Origin: Comamonas phosphati
GTDB lineage: Bacteria > Pseudomonadota > Gammaproteobacteria > Burkholderiales > Burkholderiaceae_C
Assembly: GCF_014637085.1 (NCBI RefSeq)
Contig: NZ_BMEU01000016.1
Span: forward strand, 44,102 to 108,101
Direction: 5' to 3'
Length of the DNA: 64,000 bases
Below the pieces are notes generated by a model. It ran no database searches. It was not told the origin of the DNA and was given only the letters and a program-made list of their open reading frames with translations. The translations under genes and the position numbers were made by a program. Below, piece by piece: positions 8,752 through 16,425 of this stretch (positions are counted from its first letter, which is position 1; every line of letters begins with the position of its first letter).

Positions 8752-9768
8752 ATGAGTAGCTATCGCATCGCCCTGAATTTCGAGGACGGGGTGACCCGCT
8801 TCGTAGATTGCGGCGCCAACGAAAAAGTGCTGGATGCAGCGTTCCGCAATCGCATCAACCTGCCCATGGATTGCTCCGACGGCGTATGCGGCACCTGCAA
8901 GTGCCGCGCCGAAAGCGGCACCTACGACCTGGGCGACGACTATATCGAAGACGCGCTGACCGAGGATGAGGCCACCCAGGGGCTGGTGCTGACCTGCCAG
9001 ATGGTGCCCAGCTCCGACTGCGTGATCTCGGTGCCCTTACCCTCGACGGCCTGCAAGACCGGAATGGCCCGGTTCAGCGGCACGGTCGCGGCCGTTGCGC
9101 CGTTCGGCGACGCGGCCTATGAACTGGCGCTCGATGTGCCTGAAGATGCGCCGGCCTTCCTGCCAGGGCAGTACGTGAACATCGGCGTGCCGGGCAGCGG
9201 CCAGCACCGCTCCTACTCGTTCAGTTCCGTGCCGGGAGCGCACCGCATGACTTTTCTCATCAAGCACGTTCCGGGCGGGCTGATGAGTTCGTGGCTGCAG
9301 GGCGCAGCGAGCGGCCAGGTGCTGGAGATGACCGGCCCGCTGGGCAGCTTTTACCTGCGCTCCGTGACTCGCCCGCTGCTGCTGCTGGCCGGCGGCACGG
9401 GCCTGGCGCCTTTTCTGTCGATGCTGGAGGAACTGGCGCGCCAGGGCATGGCCCAGCCCGTGCACATGATCTACGGCGTGACGCGCGATCAGGATCTGGT
9501 GCTGGTCGAGCGCCTGGAGGAATACGCCCGGCGCGTGCCCGGCTTTACCTTCACCACCTGTGTGGCCGATGCTGCCACCGCGCACGAACGCCAGGGCTAC
9601 GTCACCCAACACATGCCGGCGCAGGCGCTGCACGGCGGCAATGTGGACGTATACCTGTGCGGTCCGCCACCCATGGTCGAGGCGGTGCAGAAGTACTTCA
9701 AGTCCGAAGGCATCACGCCCGCGAGCTTCCAATACGAGAAGTTCACTCCCAACCTGGTTGCGGCATAG
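8752..9768 (+). CDS. benC: Benzoate 1,2-dioxygenase reductase
   Basis: Passes electrons from NADH through FAD and a 2Fe-2S cluster to the BenAB Rieske centre. 338 residues. The N-terminal plant-type ferredoxin has ligands C41, C46, C49 and C82. The FAD domain contains RSYSFSS (residues about 159-165), and the NAD domain contains LLLAGGTGLAPF and a C-terminal YLCGPPPMVE. The start at 8752 lies 17 bp after benB with GGAG upstream. Domain order ferredoxin-FAD-NAD matches BenC and AntC. Confidence 0.94.
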   Translation: MSSYRIALNFEDGVTRFVDCGANEKVLDAAFRNRINLPMDCSDGVCGTCKCRAESGTYDLGDDYIEDALTEDEATQGLVLTCQMVPSSDCVISVPLPSTACKTGMARFSGTVAAVAPFGDAAYELALDVPEDAPAFLPGQYVNIGVPGSGQHRSYSFSSVPGAHRMTFLIKHVPGGLMSSWLQGAASGQVLEMTGPLGSFYLRSVTRPLLLLAGGTGLAPFLSMLEELARQGMAQPVHMIYGVTRDQDLVLVERLEEYARRVPGFTFTTCVADAATAHERQGYVTQHMPAQALHGGNVDVYLCGPPPMVEAVQKYFKSEGITPASFQYEKFTPNLVAA

Positions 9769-9780
9769 ACGGAGCAAGAC

Positions 9781-10563
9781 ATGAAAAATCGTTTTGAAGG
9801 CAAGGTCGTGGTCGTGACCGGCGCTGCCCAGGGCATAGGCCGTGGCGTGGCGCTGGGCTGCGCCGCAGCAGGTGGCCGGGTGCTGTTCGTGGACCGAGCC
9901 GATTTCGTCGCCGACGTGGCGGCCGAAGCGGTCGGAGCGGGAAGCGGCAATACCACCAGCTTCGTCGCTGATCTCGAAACCTATGAGGGCGCTCAGGCCG
10001 CTCTGGCGTTTGCCGTCGAGAAATTCGGCGGCATCGATATCCTGATCAACTGCGTCGGTGGTGCCATCCGCATGCGACCGTATGCCGAGTTCGAACCTGC
10101 GCAGATCGACGCGGAAATCCGCCGTTCGCTCATGCCCACGTTATATGCCTGCCACGCGGTGCTGCCACACTTGCTGGCTCGCGGAGGCGGGACCATCGTC
10201 AACGTGTCGTCCAACGCCACGCGCGGCATCCGCCGCGTGCCGTATTCGGCGGCCAAGGGTGGCGTCAATGCACTGACGGCGGCGCTGGCCATGGAATATG
10301 GGCAGCAGGGCATCCGCGTCGTGGCGAGCGCGCCGGGCGGCACCTTGGCACCGCCCCGGCGCATTCCGCGCAATGCTGTGGGCGACACCGAGAAGGAGCA
10401 GGCCTGGATGAACGAGGCCGTGCAGCAGGTTACCGAGTCCACCTTCCTCAAGCGCTACGGCAGCCTCGACGAACAGGTGGCGCCCATTCTGTTCCTGGCC
10501 TCGGACGAAGCCAGCTACATCACAGGCTCGGTGCTGCCCGTGGCGGGCGGCGACAACGGCTGA
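9781..10563 (+). CDS. benD: Benzoate cis-dihydrodiol dehydrogenase
   Basis: Short-chain dehydrogenase oxidising and decarboxylating 1,6-dihydroxycyclohexa-2,4-diene-1-carboxylate to catechol with NAD. 260 residues. It has the Rossmann glycine motif TGAAQGIGRG, NVSSNATRG with the catalytic Ser region, and the YSAAKGG segment supplying Tyr and Lys. It follows benC by 12 bp. Its presence distinguishes the pathway from anthranilate oxidation, where catechol forms without a diol dehydrogenase. Confidence 0.93.
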   Translation: MKNRFEGKVVVVTGAAQGIGRGVALGCAAAGGRVLFVDRADFVADVAAEAVGAGSGNTTSFVADLETYEGAQAALAFAVEKFGGIDILINCVGGAIRMRPYAEFEPAQIDAEIRRSLMPTLYACHAVLPHLLARGGGTIVNVSSNATRGIRRVPYSAAKGGVNALTAALAMEYGQQGIRVVASAPGGTLAPPRRIPRNAVGDTEKEQAWMNEAVQQVTESTFLKRYGSLDEQVAPILFLASDEASYITGSVLPVAGGDNG

Positions 10564-10591
10564 CTGCCATTTTCTGTCGATTAAAAAAAGG

Positions 10592-10667
10592 AGCTGCTAA
10601 CGGCCATGAATAAATGATTTCAGAATTAAAAATATCTGAAATTATTATTCATAGGGCGATAGCGGCT
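10592..10667. repeat. Palindromic intergenic repeat, copy A
   Basis: An approximately 76-bp imperfect palindrome. The inner arms ATTTCAGA (10617-10624) and TCTGAAAT (10635-10642) flank an AT-rich loop. The outer arms AGCTGCTAACGGCCATGAAT and ATTCATAGGGCGATAGCGGC also pair with few mismatches. It shares its plan (outer TAGC/GCTA, inner TGATTTCAG/CTGAAA) with 47067-47148. It lies between benD and the RidA-like gene and may be a small mobile-type repeat or a processing hairpin. Confidence 0.65.
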
Positions 10668-10715
10668 ATGAATTTATTGCGGCGATTTCGCCTGCAGATC
10701 GTGAACGGGGATTCC

Positions 10716-11123
10716 ATGTGCGGCCGAGAAGCCATTATTCCGCCCGGAATGGAGTCGGTATACGAAAAGATCGGCTACGCGCCAGCGTTGAAGGTCGGCA
10801 ACACCATCTACGTGTCCGGCCAGATCGGGCGCGATGCCTCGATGAAGCTGGTGGAGGACCGCGAGGCGCAGATCGTGCAGGCGTTCGAAAACCTCCGGCT
10901 TGTGCTGGAGGCCGCGGGCTCGTCGCTGGCCGACGTGGTCGACCTGACGAGCTTTCACACCGACTTGCGCGACCAGCCCTTGTTCATGCAGGTGCGTGAC
11001 CGCTACCTCACCACCCACCCCAAGCCCGCGTGGACGGCCGTCGGCGCGCACATGCTCTGCGGCACACCGGGCTATATCGTCGAAATCAAGGCTGTTGCGG
11101 TGCTGCCGGACGCCGGTAAATAG
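10716..11123 (+). CDS. RidA/YjgF-family protein in the ben cluster
   Basis: About 135 residues, the trimeric YjgF/YER057c fold, with GNTIYVSGQIGRDA, FENLRLVLEAAGSSLADVVDLT and a C-terminal VEIKAVAVL strand. Archetypal RidA hydrolyses reactive enamines/imines using an Arg in a PARS-like motif. Here that segment reads PAWTAVGA, so the Arg appears replaced by Trp and deaminase activity is doubtful. The start at 10716 is chosen because family similarity starts just after it and GGGG lies upstream; an earlier in-frame start at 10614 would run through the palindromic repeat. Role in aromatic degradation unknown. Confidence 0.8.
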   Translation: MCGREAIIPPGMESVYEKIGYAPALKVGNTIYVSGQIGRDASMKLVEDREAQIVQAFENLRLVLEAAGSSLADVVDLTSFHTDLRDQPLFMQVRDRYLTTHPKPAWTAVGAHMLCGTPGYIVEIKAVAVLPDAGK

Positions 11124-11146
11124 AAAAACCAAGGAGACATATAGAG

Positions 11147-12508
11147 ATGAAAACGATAGAAGTCCATCAGGTCATCGACAACGCCCGCTTCACCAAATTC
11201 CATTGGATGGTGACGTGGCTATGCGCGCTGCTGCTGATTTTCGACGGTTACGACCTGTTCATTTTTGGCGCGGTGTTGCCCGTGCTGATGAAGGAGTGGA
11301 GCCTGACGCCCGTGCAGGCCGGAGCCCTGGGCAGCTATGCGTTGTTCGGCATGATGTTCGGCGCCTTTATTTTCGGCCCGCTGGCCGACCGCATCGGCCG
11401 CAAGAAAGGCGTGGCCATTAGCTTTGTCGTGTTCACTCTTTCTACCTTTATGAGTGGTTTCGCCACGACGCCAACGGAGTTCGGTCTCTACCGTTTCATC
11501 GCTGGTCTGGGCTGCGGCGGGCTGATGCCCAATGCCGTGGCCTTGATGAATGAGTATGCGCCTAAGCGCTTGCGCAGCACCTTGGTGGCCGTGATGTTCA
11601 GTGGCTATTCGCTGGGTGGCGTTTTGTGCGCCGGCATGGGCATTTACATGCTGCCTCGCTTTGGTTGGCAGTCCATGTTCCTTGTCACTGCCGTGCCGCT
11701 TGTTCTGTTGCCGTTTATCCTTTTGAAGTTGCCTGAGTCCGTGGGCTTTCTGCTGCGCCACGGACAGGATGGCAAGGCGCGCGAAATGCTGGGCAAGGTG
11801 GCGCCGGAGATGCGTTTGGCCGTGGATGCGCGCCTAGTCCAGGCCGATGTGAAGGGGGCCGGTGTCCCGATGCTTGATCTGTTCAGGCAGGAACGTGCCA
11901 CTGGCACTTTCATGATCTGGATGTCCTTTTTCTCCTGCCTGCTGATGGTGTATGCGCTGGGCTCCTGGCTACCCAAGCTGATGGCCAATGCCGGCTACAG
12001 TCTCGGATCGAGCCTGTCGTTCTTGCTGATGCTGAATTTCGGGGGCGTGGTCGGCGCCATCGTGGGCGGCTGGCTGGGCGACCGCTTCAGCCTGCCCAAG
12101 GTGATCGTAGGTTTCTTCGCCTTGGGCACGGTGGCCATTGGGTTGCTGGGCTTCAACAGTCCGATGCCTGTGCTGTACCTGCTGATTGCCATTGCGGGTG
12201 CCACGACCATAGGCACGCAGATCCTGCTGTATGCGAACACGGCGCAGTTCTATCCGCTGGCAATTCGTTCTACGGGCTTGGGCTGGGCTTCGGGCATCGG
12301 CCGCACGGGCGCCATCGTCGGCCCGCTGCTGGGTGGCTGGCTCATGGCGGAGGCCTTGCCACTGAAGATCAACTTCCTGGTGTTTGCCGCGCCGGGCTTG
12401 GCGGCGGCTCTGGCCATGGTGGTTTTCATTTTCCGGTGCCGCAGCCCCCGCAGCGAGGCCAGCGCGATGGCGCCGGCATGGGCGGCGGCCGCTCCCGGTA
12501 CCTTGTAA
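11147..12508 (+). CDS. benK: Benzoate/H+ symporter of the MFS (AAHS family, BenK-like)
   Basis: Inner-membrane importer of the aromatic acid:H+ symporter family, 453 residues, about 12 membrane helices. The first helix carries FDGYDLFIFGAVLP with the acidic DGYD motif of AAHS carriers, and the loop between helices 2 and 3 has GPLADRIGRKKG. AAGGAGA lies upstream of the ATG at 11147. The gene follows the RidA-like gene by 23 bp, so it belongs to the same transcript. Substrate benzoate is inferred from position and family. Confidence 0.85.
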   Translation: MKTIEVHQVIDNARFTKFHWMVTWLCALLLIFDGYDLFIFGAVLPVLMKEWSLTPVQAGALGSYALFGMMFGAFIFGPLADRIGRKKGVAISFVVFTLSTFMSGFATTPTEFGLYRFIAGLGCGGLMPNAVALMNEYAPKRLRSTLVAVMFSGYSLGGVLCAGMGIYMLPRFGWQSMFLVTAVPLVLLPFILLKLPESVGFLLRHGQDGKAREMLGKVAPEMRLAVDARLVQADVKGAGVPMLDLFRQERATGTFMIWMSFFSCLLMVYALGSWLPKLMANAGYSLGSSLSFLLMLNFGGVVGAIVGGWLGDRFSLPKVIVGFFALGTVAIGLLGFNSPMPVLYLLIAIAGATTIGTQILLYANTAQFYPLAIRSTGLGWASGIGRTGAIVGPLLGGWLMAEALPLKINFLVFAAPGLAAALAMVVFIFRCRSPRSEASAMAPAWAAAAPGTL

Positions 12509-12520
12509 AAAGGAAGACAA

Positions 12521-13927
12521 ATGTGCGCGCGCCGCATGGCCGAGGCTTTGCACGACGTACGGGACGGTGCCGCCGTTTCGCAGAGTCCCGCCTCCCAATG
12601 GACTATCCCGTCCCTGATCGACAACGAGCAGCTGGGCGCTTTTCAATGGCGAGTGCTGATCCTGTGCTTCGTCATTGCGCTGTTGGACGGCTTCGACACC
12701 CAGGCCATTGCGTTCACCGGGCCGGCCATTTTGGCGGCCTTTAATTTGCCGGCGGGCTCGCTGGCTCCGATCCTCACGGCAGGTATCGTCGGCATGACCA
12801 TCGGCGCCATGACGCTGGGCATGGTGGGTGACCGCATAGGCCGCCGCCCGACCATCATGCTGAGCCTGGCGATCTTTGGCTGTGCGACGCTGGCCACGGC
12901 ATGGGCTACCGATACCACGCATATCCTGGCGCTGCGCTTTATCGCCGGGCTGGGGATGGGGGGCAGCACGCCCGTGCTGCTGGCGCTGGCGGCCGAGTAT
13001 GGACCTGCCCGCTACCGTGGAGCCATTATGACCGGCGTGCTTCTGGGGCTGCCAGCGGGCGCGATGCTGGGCGGGCTGCTGGCGGTACGCATGCTGCCGC
13101 TGATTGGCTGGGAGGGCATCTTCGTCGTTGGCGGCGGCCTGCCGCTGGCGATGTTGGCGCTTATCGCGCTGCTTTTGCCCGAATCGCTCTATTACCGCGC
13201 GACGCGCGGCGATCCGGCAGGGCAGCGCTATATCGCCAAGGTCCTCTCGAAGATCGTTACCCGGTCTCTACCTGCGGATGCGCGCTTCATGGTGCCGGAG
13301 TCCGCCGTGGCCCGTGCCGGCGTCCGAGCACTGTTTGTCGACGGCAATGCGGGCAAGACCATTGGCATCTGGGCCATCTATCTGTTGAACTGGGTGGCAT
13401 GGTTCATGCTGTTGTCCTGGCTACCCACGGTTCTCAAGGCTGCGGGCCTGCATGCGCAGGATGCGCCCCTGGGTACGGTGATCGTCAATGCGGTATTCAT
13501 CATCTGCGCGATACCGCTGTCGCTGCTGTTGCCGCGTGTCGATACGCGGCGCCTGTTGGCCGTGATGTTCGCTGTCGGCGTCGCGGTGGCGCTGGGCCTG
13601 GGTTTCGCGGGCCAGAGATGGACGCTGGTATTCATGCTGGTGGGCGTGGCCGGCTTTGGCATCGGTGGGCAGCAGATCGCGCTGAACTACCTGATCGTTG
13701 GCGCCTATCCGACCGCGCTGCGCGCGACGGCGACAGGCTGGTCCATCGGCATGGGGCGCGCAGGCGCCATACTGGGTTCGGCCATCGGCGGCAGCTTTCT
13801 GGCCTGGGGTGGTCCGAAGGGCTTTTTCCTTGCATTGGCCGTGCCGCTGATCGTGGCGGGCATCGCGGTGCTGAGCCTGAAGCTACGGCCTGCTGCGTCA
13901 GGTGCAGAGGCACTGGCATTGCATTGA
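12521..13927 (+). CDS. Second AAHS-family MFS transporter
   Basis: 468 residues, about 12 membrane helices, again with a helix-1 motif LLDGFDTQAIAFTGPAI and the loop GMVGDRIGRRP. AAAAGGAAG precedes the ATG, 12 bp after benK. The N-terminal 40 residues are hydrophilic and longer than in BenK. It belongs to the aromatic acid:H+ symporter family (BenK, PcaK, MhpT, VanK), but the exact substrate cannot be told; benzoate, a substituted benzoate or muconate are possible. Confidence 0.8.
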   Translation: MCARRMAEALHDVRDGAAVSQSPASQWTIPSLIDNEQLGAFQWRVLILCFVIALLDGFDTQAIAFTGPAILAAFNLPAGSLAPILTAGIVGMTIGAMTLGMVGDRIGRRPTIMLSLAIFGCATLATAWATDTTHILALRFIAGLGMGGSTPVLLALAAEYGPARYRGAIMTGVLLGLPAGAMLGGLLAVRMLPLIGWEGIFVVGGGLPLAMLALIALLLPESLYYRATRGDPAGQRYIAKVLSKIVTRSLPADARFMVPESAVARAGVRALFVDGNAGKTIGIWAIYLLNWVAWFMLLSWLPTVLKAAGLHAQDAPLGTVIVNAVFIICAIPLSLLLPRVDTRRLLAVMFAVGVAVALGLGFAGQRWTLVFMLVGVAGFGIGGQQIALNYLIVGAYPTALRATATGWSIGMGRAGAILGSAIGGSFLAWGGPKGFFLALAVPLIVAGIAVLSLKLRPAASGAEALALH

Positions 13928-13970
13928 CAGGGCTTTCTTGTCTTTGACGAACTTGCACAGAGGGCATTGC

Positions 13971-15137
13971 GTGGCATTCAAACATGGTTCCCTTACGGCC
14001 TGGGTTGCCGGGTTGCTTGCGGTGCTGATCTCGTATGCGGGACCGCTGCTCATCTTCATCCAGGCGGCCCAGGCTGGCCATGTCCCGGGTGTGGAGCTGA
14101 CCTCGTGGATCTGGGCGATCTCGATGGGGGCCGGCGTGAGCGGCTTGCTGCTGAGCTGGTGGCTCAGGCTGCCGATCATCACGGCCTGGTCCGCACCGGG
14201 TACGGCCTTGCTGTTGAGCCTGTTTCCCGGCATTTCCATGCCCGAAGTCGTGGGGGCCTATCTCACGGCTGCGGCCATCGTCATCGCCATTGGCGTGACC
14301 GGCTGTTTCGAGAGGATCGTGGCCTTCATTCCCAAAGGCATCGCGGCAGGAATGATGGCCGGCATCCTGTTCCAGTTCGGCGTGCAGGTTTTTCGCGCCA
14401 GTGTGGATGCGCCCAGCGTGGTGTTTGCCATGCTGGCTGCCTATCTGATCGGCAAACGACTGTGGCCGCGCTATGCCATCGTCATCGTGGCAGTGACGGG
14501 ATTTGCCGTAGCCTTGGCCATGGGCAAGACCAATTTGCAGGTGCTGGGGCTGGCGGCTGCCCATCCGGTGTTCGTCGCGCCGCAGTTCAATCTGGGGGTG
14601 TTCTTCAGCTTTACCCTACCGCTGGTGCTGGTGAGCCTGACCGGGCAGTACCTGCCCGGCATGGCGGTGCTGCAACTGGCTGGCTATCGCGTGCCGTCCA
14701 GGGCGGTGGTGACGGGCACGGGCCTGGCCTCGCTGCTGATGGCATGCTTTGGTGGCATCACCATCGTGCTGGCCGCCATCACGGCTGCGCTATGCACGGG
14801 CAAGGATGCGCACCAGGACCCCGCCAAGCGCTATGTCGCCGGTATTGCCAACGGTGTTTTTTATCTGATCGGCGGCACCTTCGCGGGAACTATCGTGCAG
14901 GTGTTCACGGCCTTTCCGTCCGCTTTGATTGCGGCGTTGGCCGGTCTGGCGTTGATCGGCGCCATCGTCTCCAACGTCAGGCTCATGGTCGATGAAGGCG
15001 CCTACGTGGAGCCGTCGGTGATCACCTTCCTGGCCACGGCTTCGGGCATGACGCTATTTGGGTTGGGGGCTGCTTTTTGGGGCGTGGTGTTCGGCATGGC
15101 TTCGTATTGGCTGTTCGACCAGCCTAGAAAAGCGTAA
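13971..15137 (+). CDS. benE: Benzoate/H+ symporter BenE
   Basis: 388-residue, highly hydrophobic inner-membrane carrier of the BenE family, unrelated to MFS. Recognisable segments: WIWAISMGAGVSGLLLSWWL, ITAWSAPGTALL, and LTGQYLPGMAVLQLAGYR. The GTG at 13971 with GAGGG upstream is preferred over a frame-open ATG at 13902, which would overlap the preceding gene and give a non-conserved leader. The third uptake gene in this cluster; the dynamin-like GTPase gene starts 22 bp after its stop codon. Confidence 0.9.
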   Translation: MAFKHGSLTAWVAGLLAVLISYAGPLLIFIQAAQAGHVPGVELTSWIWAISMGAGVSGLLLSWWLRLPIITAWSAPGTALLLSLFPGISMPEVVGAYLTAAAIVIAIGVTGCFERIVAFIPKGIAAGMMAGILFQFGVQVFRASVDAPSVVFAMLAAYLIGKRLWPRYAIVIVAVTGFAVALAMGKTNLQVLGLAAAHPVFVAPQFNLGVFFSFTLPLVLVSLTGQYLPGMAVLQLAGYRVPSRAVVTGTGLASLLMACFGGITIVLAAITAALCTGKDAHQDPAKRYVAGIANGVFYLIGGTFAGTIVQVFTAFPSALIAALAGLALIGAIVSNVRLMVDEGAYVEPSVITFLATASGMTLFGLGAAFWGVVFGMASYWLFDQPRKA

Positions 15138-15159
15138 TAAACACGGGAGAACCACGAAG

Positions 15160-16425
15160 ATGGCAGCTGAGAAATTCGATCTGGCCGCACGCGATGTGCT
15201 GGCCGTGGTGCCGGCGCGCGCGCCTGATGTCGCGCGCCTGCGCGCGCTGCTGCACCAGGGCGCGCAACCCACCGTGACGGTAATGGGCAAATACAACCAC
15301 GGAAAGAGCCGCCTCCTCAACGAGTTGATGGGCCGCGATGTTTTTGCCGTTGCCGACCGGCGCGAGACGATAGCCTTGGCCGAGCATGTGCGCAAGGAGG
15401 TCCGCTGGCTGGATGCTCCGGGGTTGGACGCCGACGTGGCCGGGGAAGACGACGGCCATGCGTATCGGGCCGCGTGGCTGGAGTCCGATATCCGTCTGTT
15501 CGTCCACGCGGCCAAGGAGGGCGAACTCGATGCTGCCGAGCGTGGCTTGCTGCAGGCGCTGCGCGCGGACCAGGAGCGCACGCGAAGAAGGACGTTGCTC
15601 GTGCTGACACAGGTGGATCAGATGGCTGACGACGCGCACCTGGACAGGGTCGCGCAGGCCATCCAGGCGCAGGTGCCGCAGTTGCCGCTGCATCCGGTCT
15701 CGTCCACGCGTCATCGCCAGGGCGCGGAGGGGGGGAAGAAGCTTTTGCTTGAAAAAAGCGGGATTCCGGCCTTGCAGGCCGCACTCCGCAGCGTGATGGA
15801 TCAGGTGCCGCAAGCGCGTCGGCATGAATCTGGCCTGTTGTTCGATGAAATCCATGAAGAACTGCGGCGCTTGCAGGCCGACAGGGCGCAGAACCTTCAG
15901 GAACTGCAAAGTCTTCAGCTGCGTCAGCGTCAGGATTTCGATCAGGGCCTGGCCGACGTGCTCGAAATGGTGCAGGCCGATCTGCAGCCAGTGCTTGAAG
16001 TCAGCGGCTCCGATGAGGCGCTGGTGCCCGATTCGTTCGAGCACATGTTCAAGCTCACGGCAGGAAAGCAGGAGCGTGCGCGCATTCAGATTGCCTATTC
16101 GCGCGCATGCATCGCCATCAACGCCCACCTCGTAAAGCATGGCGTGGTGGGGCTGCCGGTGGTGCAGCAGACCTCGGTGCGCAGCCTGGACACGGTCATG
16201 GTGGCGGTCATGGGCGTATCGGTCAAATACCGCGACGATCTGCGCCGCCTTTTCTGCGAGCCCGAAGGGCGCGGCAGACTGAGGCAGGATTTTGCCCATT
16301 ACTTTGAGCTGTCCGAGGATCGCGTGGCCTTGCAGCAGTGGATCGGCGCAAGCGCGGCGGGTCTGGCCGATACCGATACGGCCCTGGCCGCCTTGCCGGC
16401 TTTGCGCATGCGGGAGGCCGCGTGA
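15160..16425 (+). CDS. Dynamin-like GTPase, first of a pair
   Basis: 421 residues. P-loop VMGKYNHGKS (G1, about 41-50), switch-II-type WLDAPGLDA, and a G4-like LTQVD in place of the usual TKxD. The C-terminal half is predicted mainly helical with coiled-coil character (LRRLQADRAQNLQELQSLQL), as in bacterial dynamin-like proteins and YfjP/GTP-binding relatives. GGGAGA lies upstream of the ATG at 15160. The TGA overlaps the GTG of the next GTPase by 4 bp. Probable role in membrane association or remodelling; no function is proven and a link to benzoate uptake is only positional. Confidence 0.75.
   Translation: MAAEKFDLAARDVLAVVPARAPDVARLRALLHQGAQPTVTVMGKYNHGKSRLLNELMGRDVFAVADRRETIALAEHVRKEVRWLDAPGLDADVAGEDDGHAYRAAWLESDIRLFVHAAKEGELDAAERGLLQALRADQERTRRRTLLVLTQVDQMADDAHLDRVAQAIQAQVPQLPLHPVSSTRHRQGAEGGKKLLLEKSGIPALQAALRSVMDQVPQARRHESGLLFDEIHEELRRLQADRAQNLQELQSLQLRQRQDFDQGLADVLEMVQADLQPVLEVSGSDEALVPDSFEHMFKLTAGKQERARIQIAYSRACIAINAHLVKHGVVGLPVVQQTSVRSLDTVMVAVMGVSVKYRDDLRRLFCEPEGRGRLRQDFAHYFELSEDRVALQQWIGASAAGLADTDTALAALPALRMREAA

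Noticed and set aside
6874-9768. Anthranilate dioxygenase (antABC) instead of benABC
   Set aside because: A diol dehydrogenase (benD), BenK-like and BenE carriers follow. Anthranilate oxidation needs no diol dehydrogenase.
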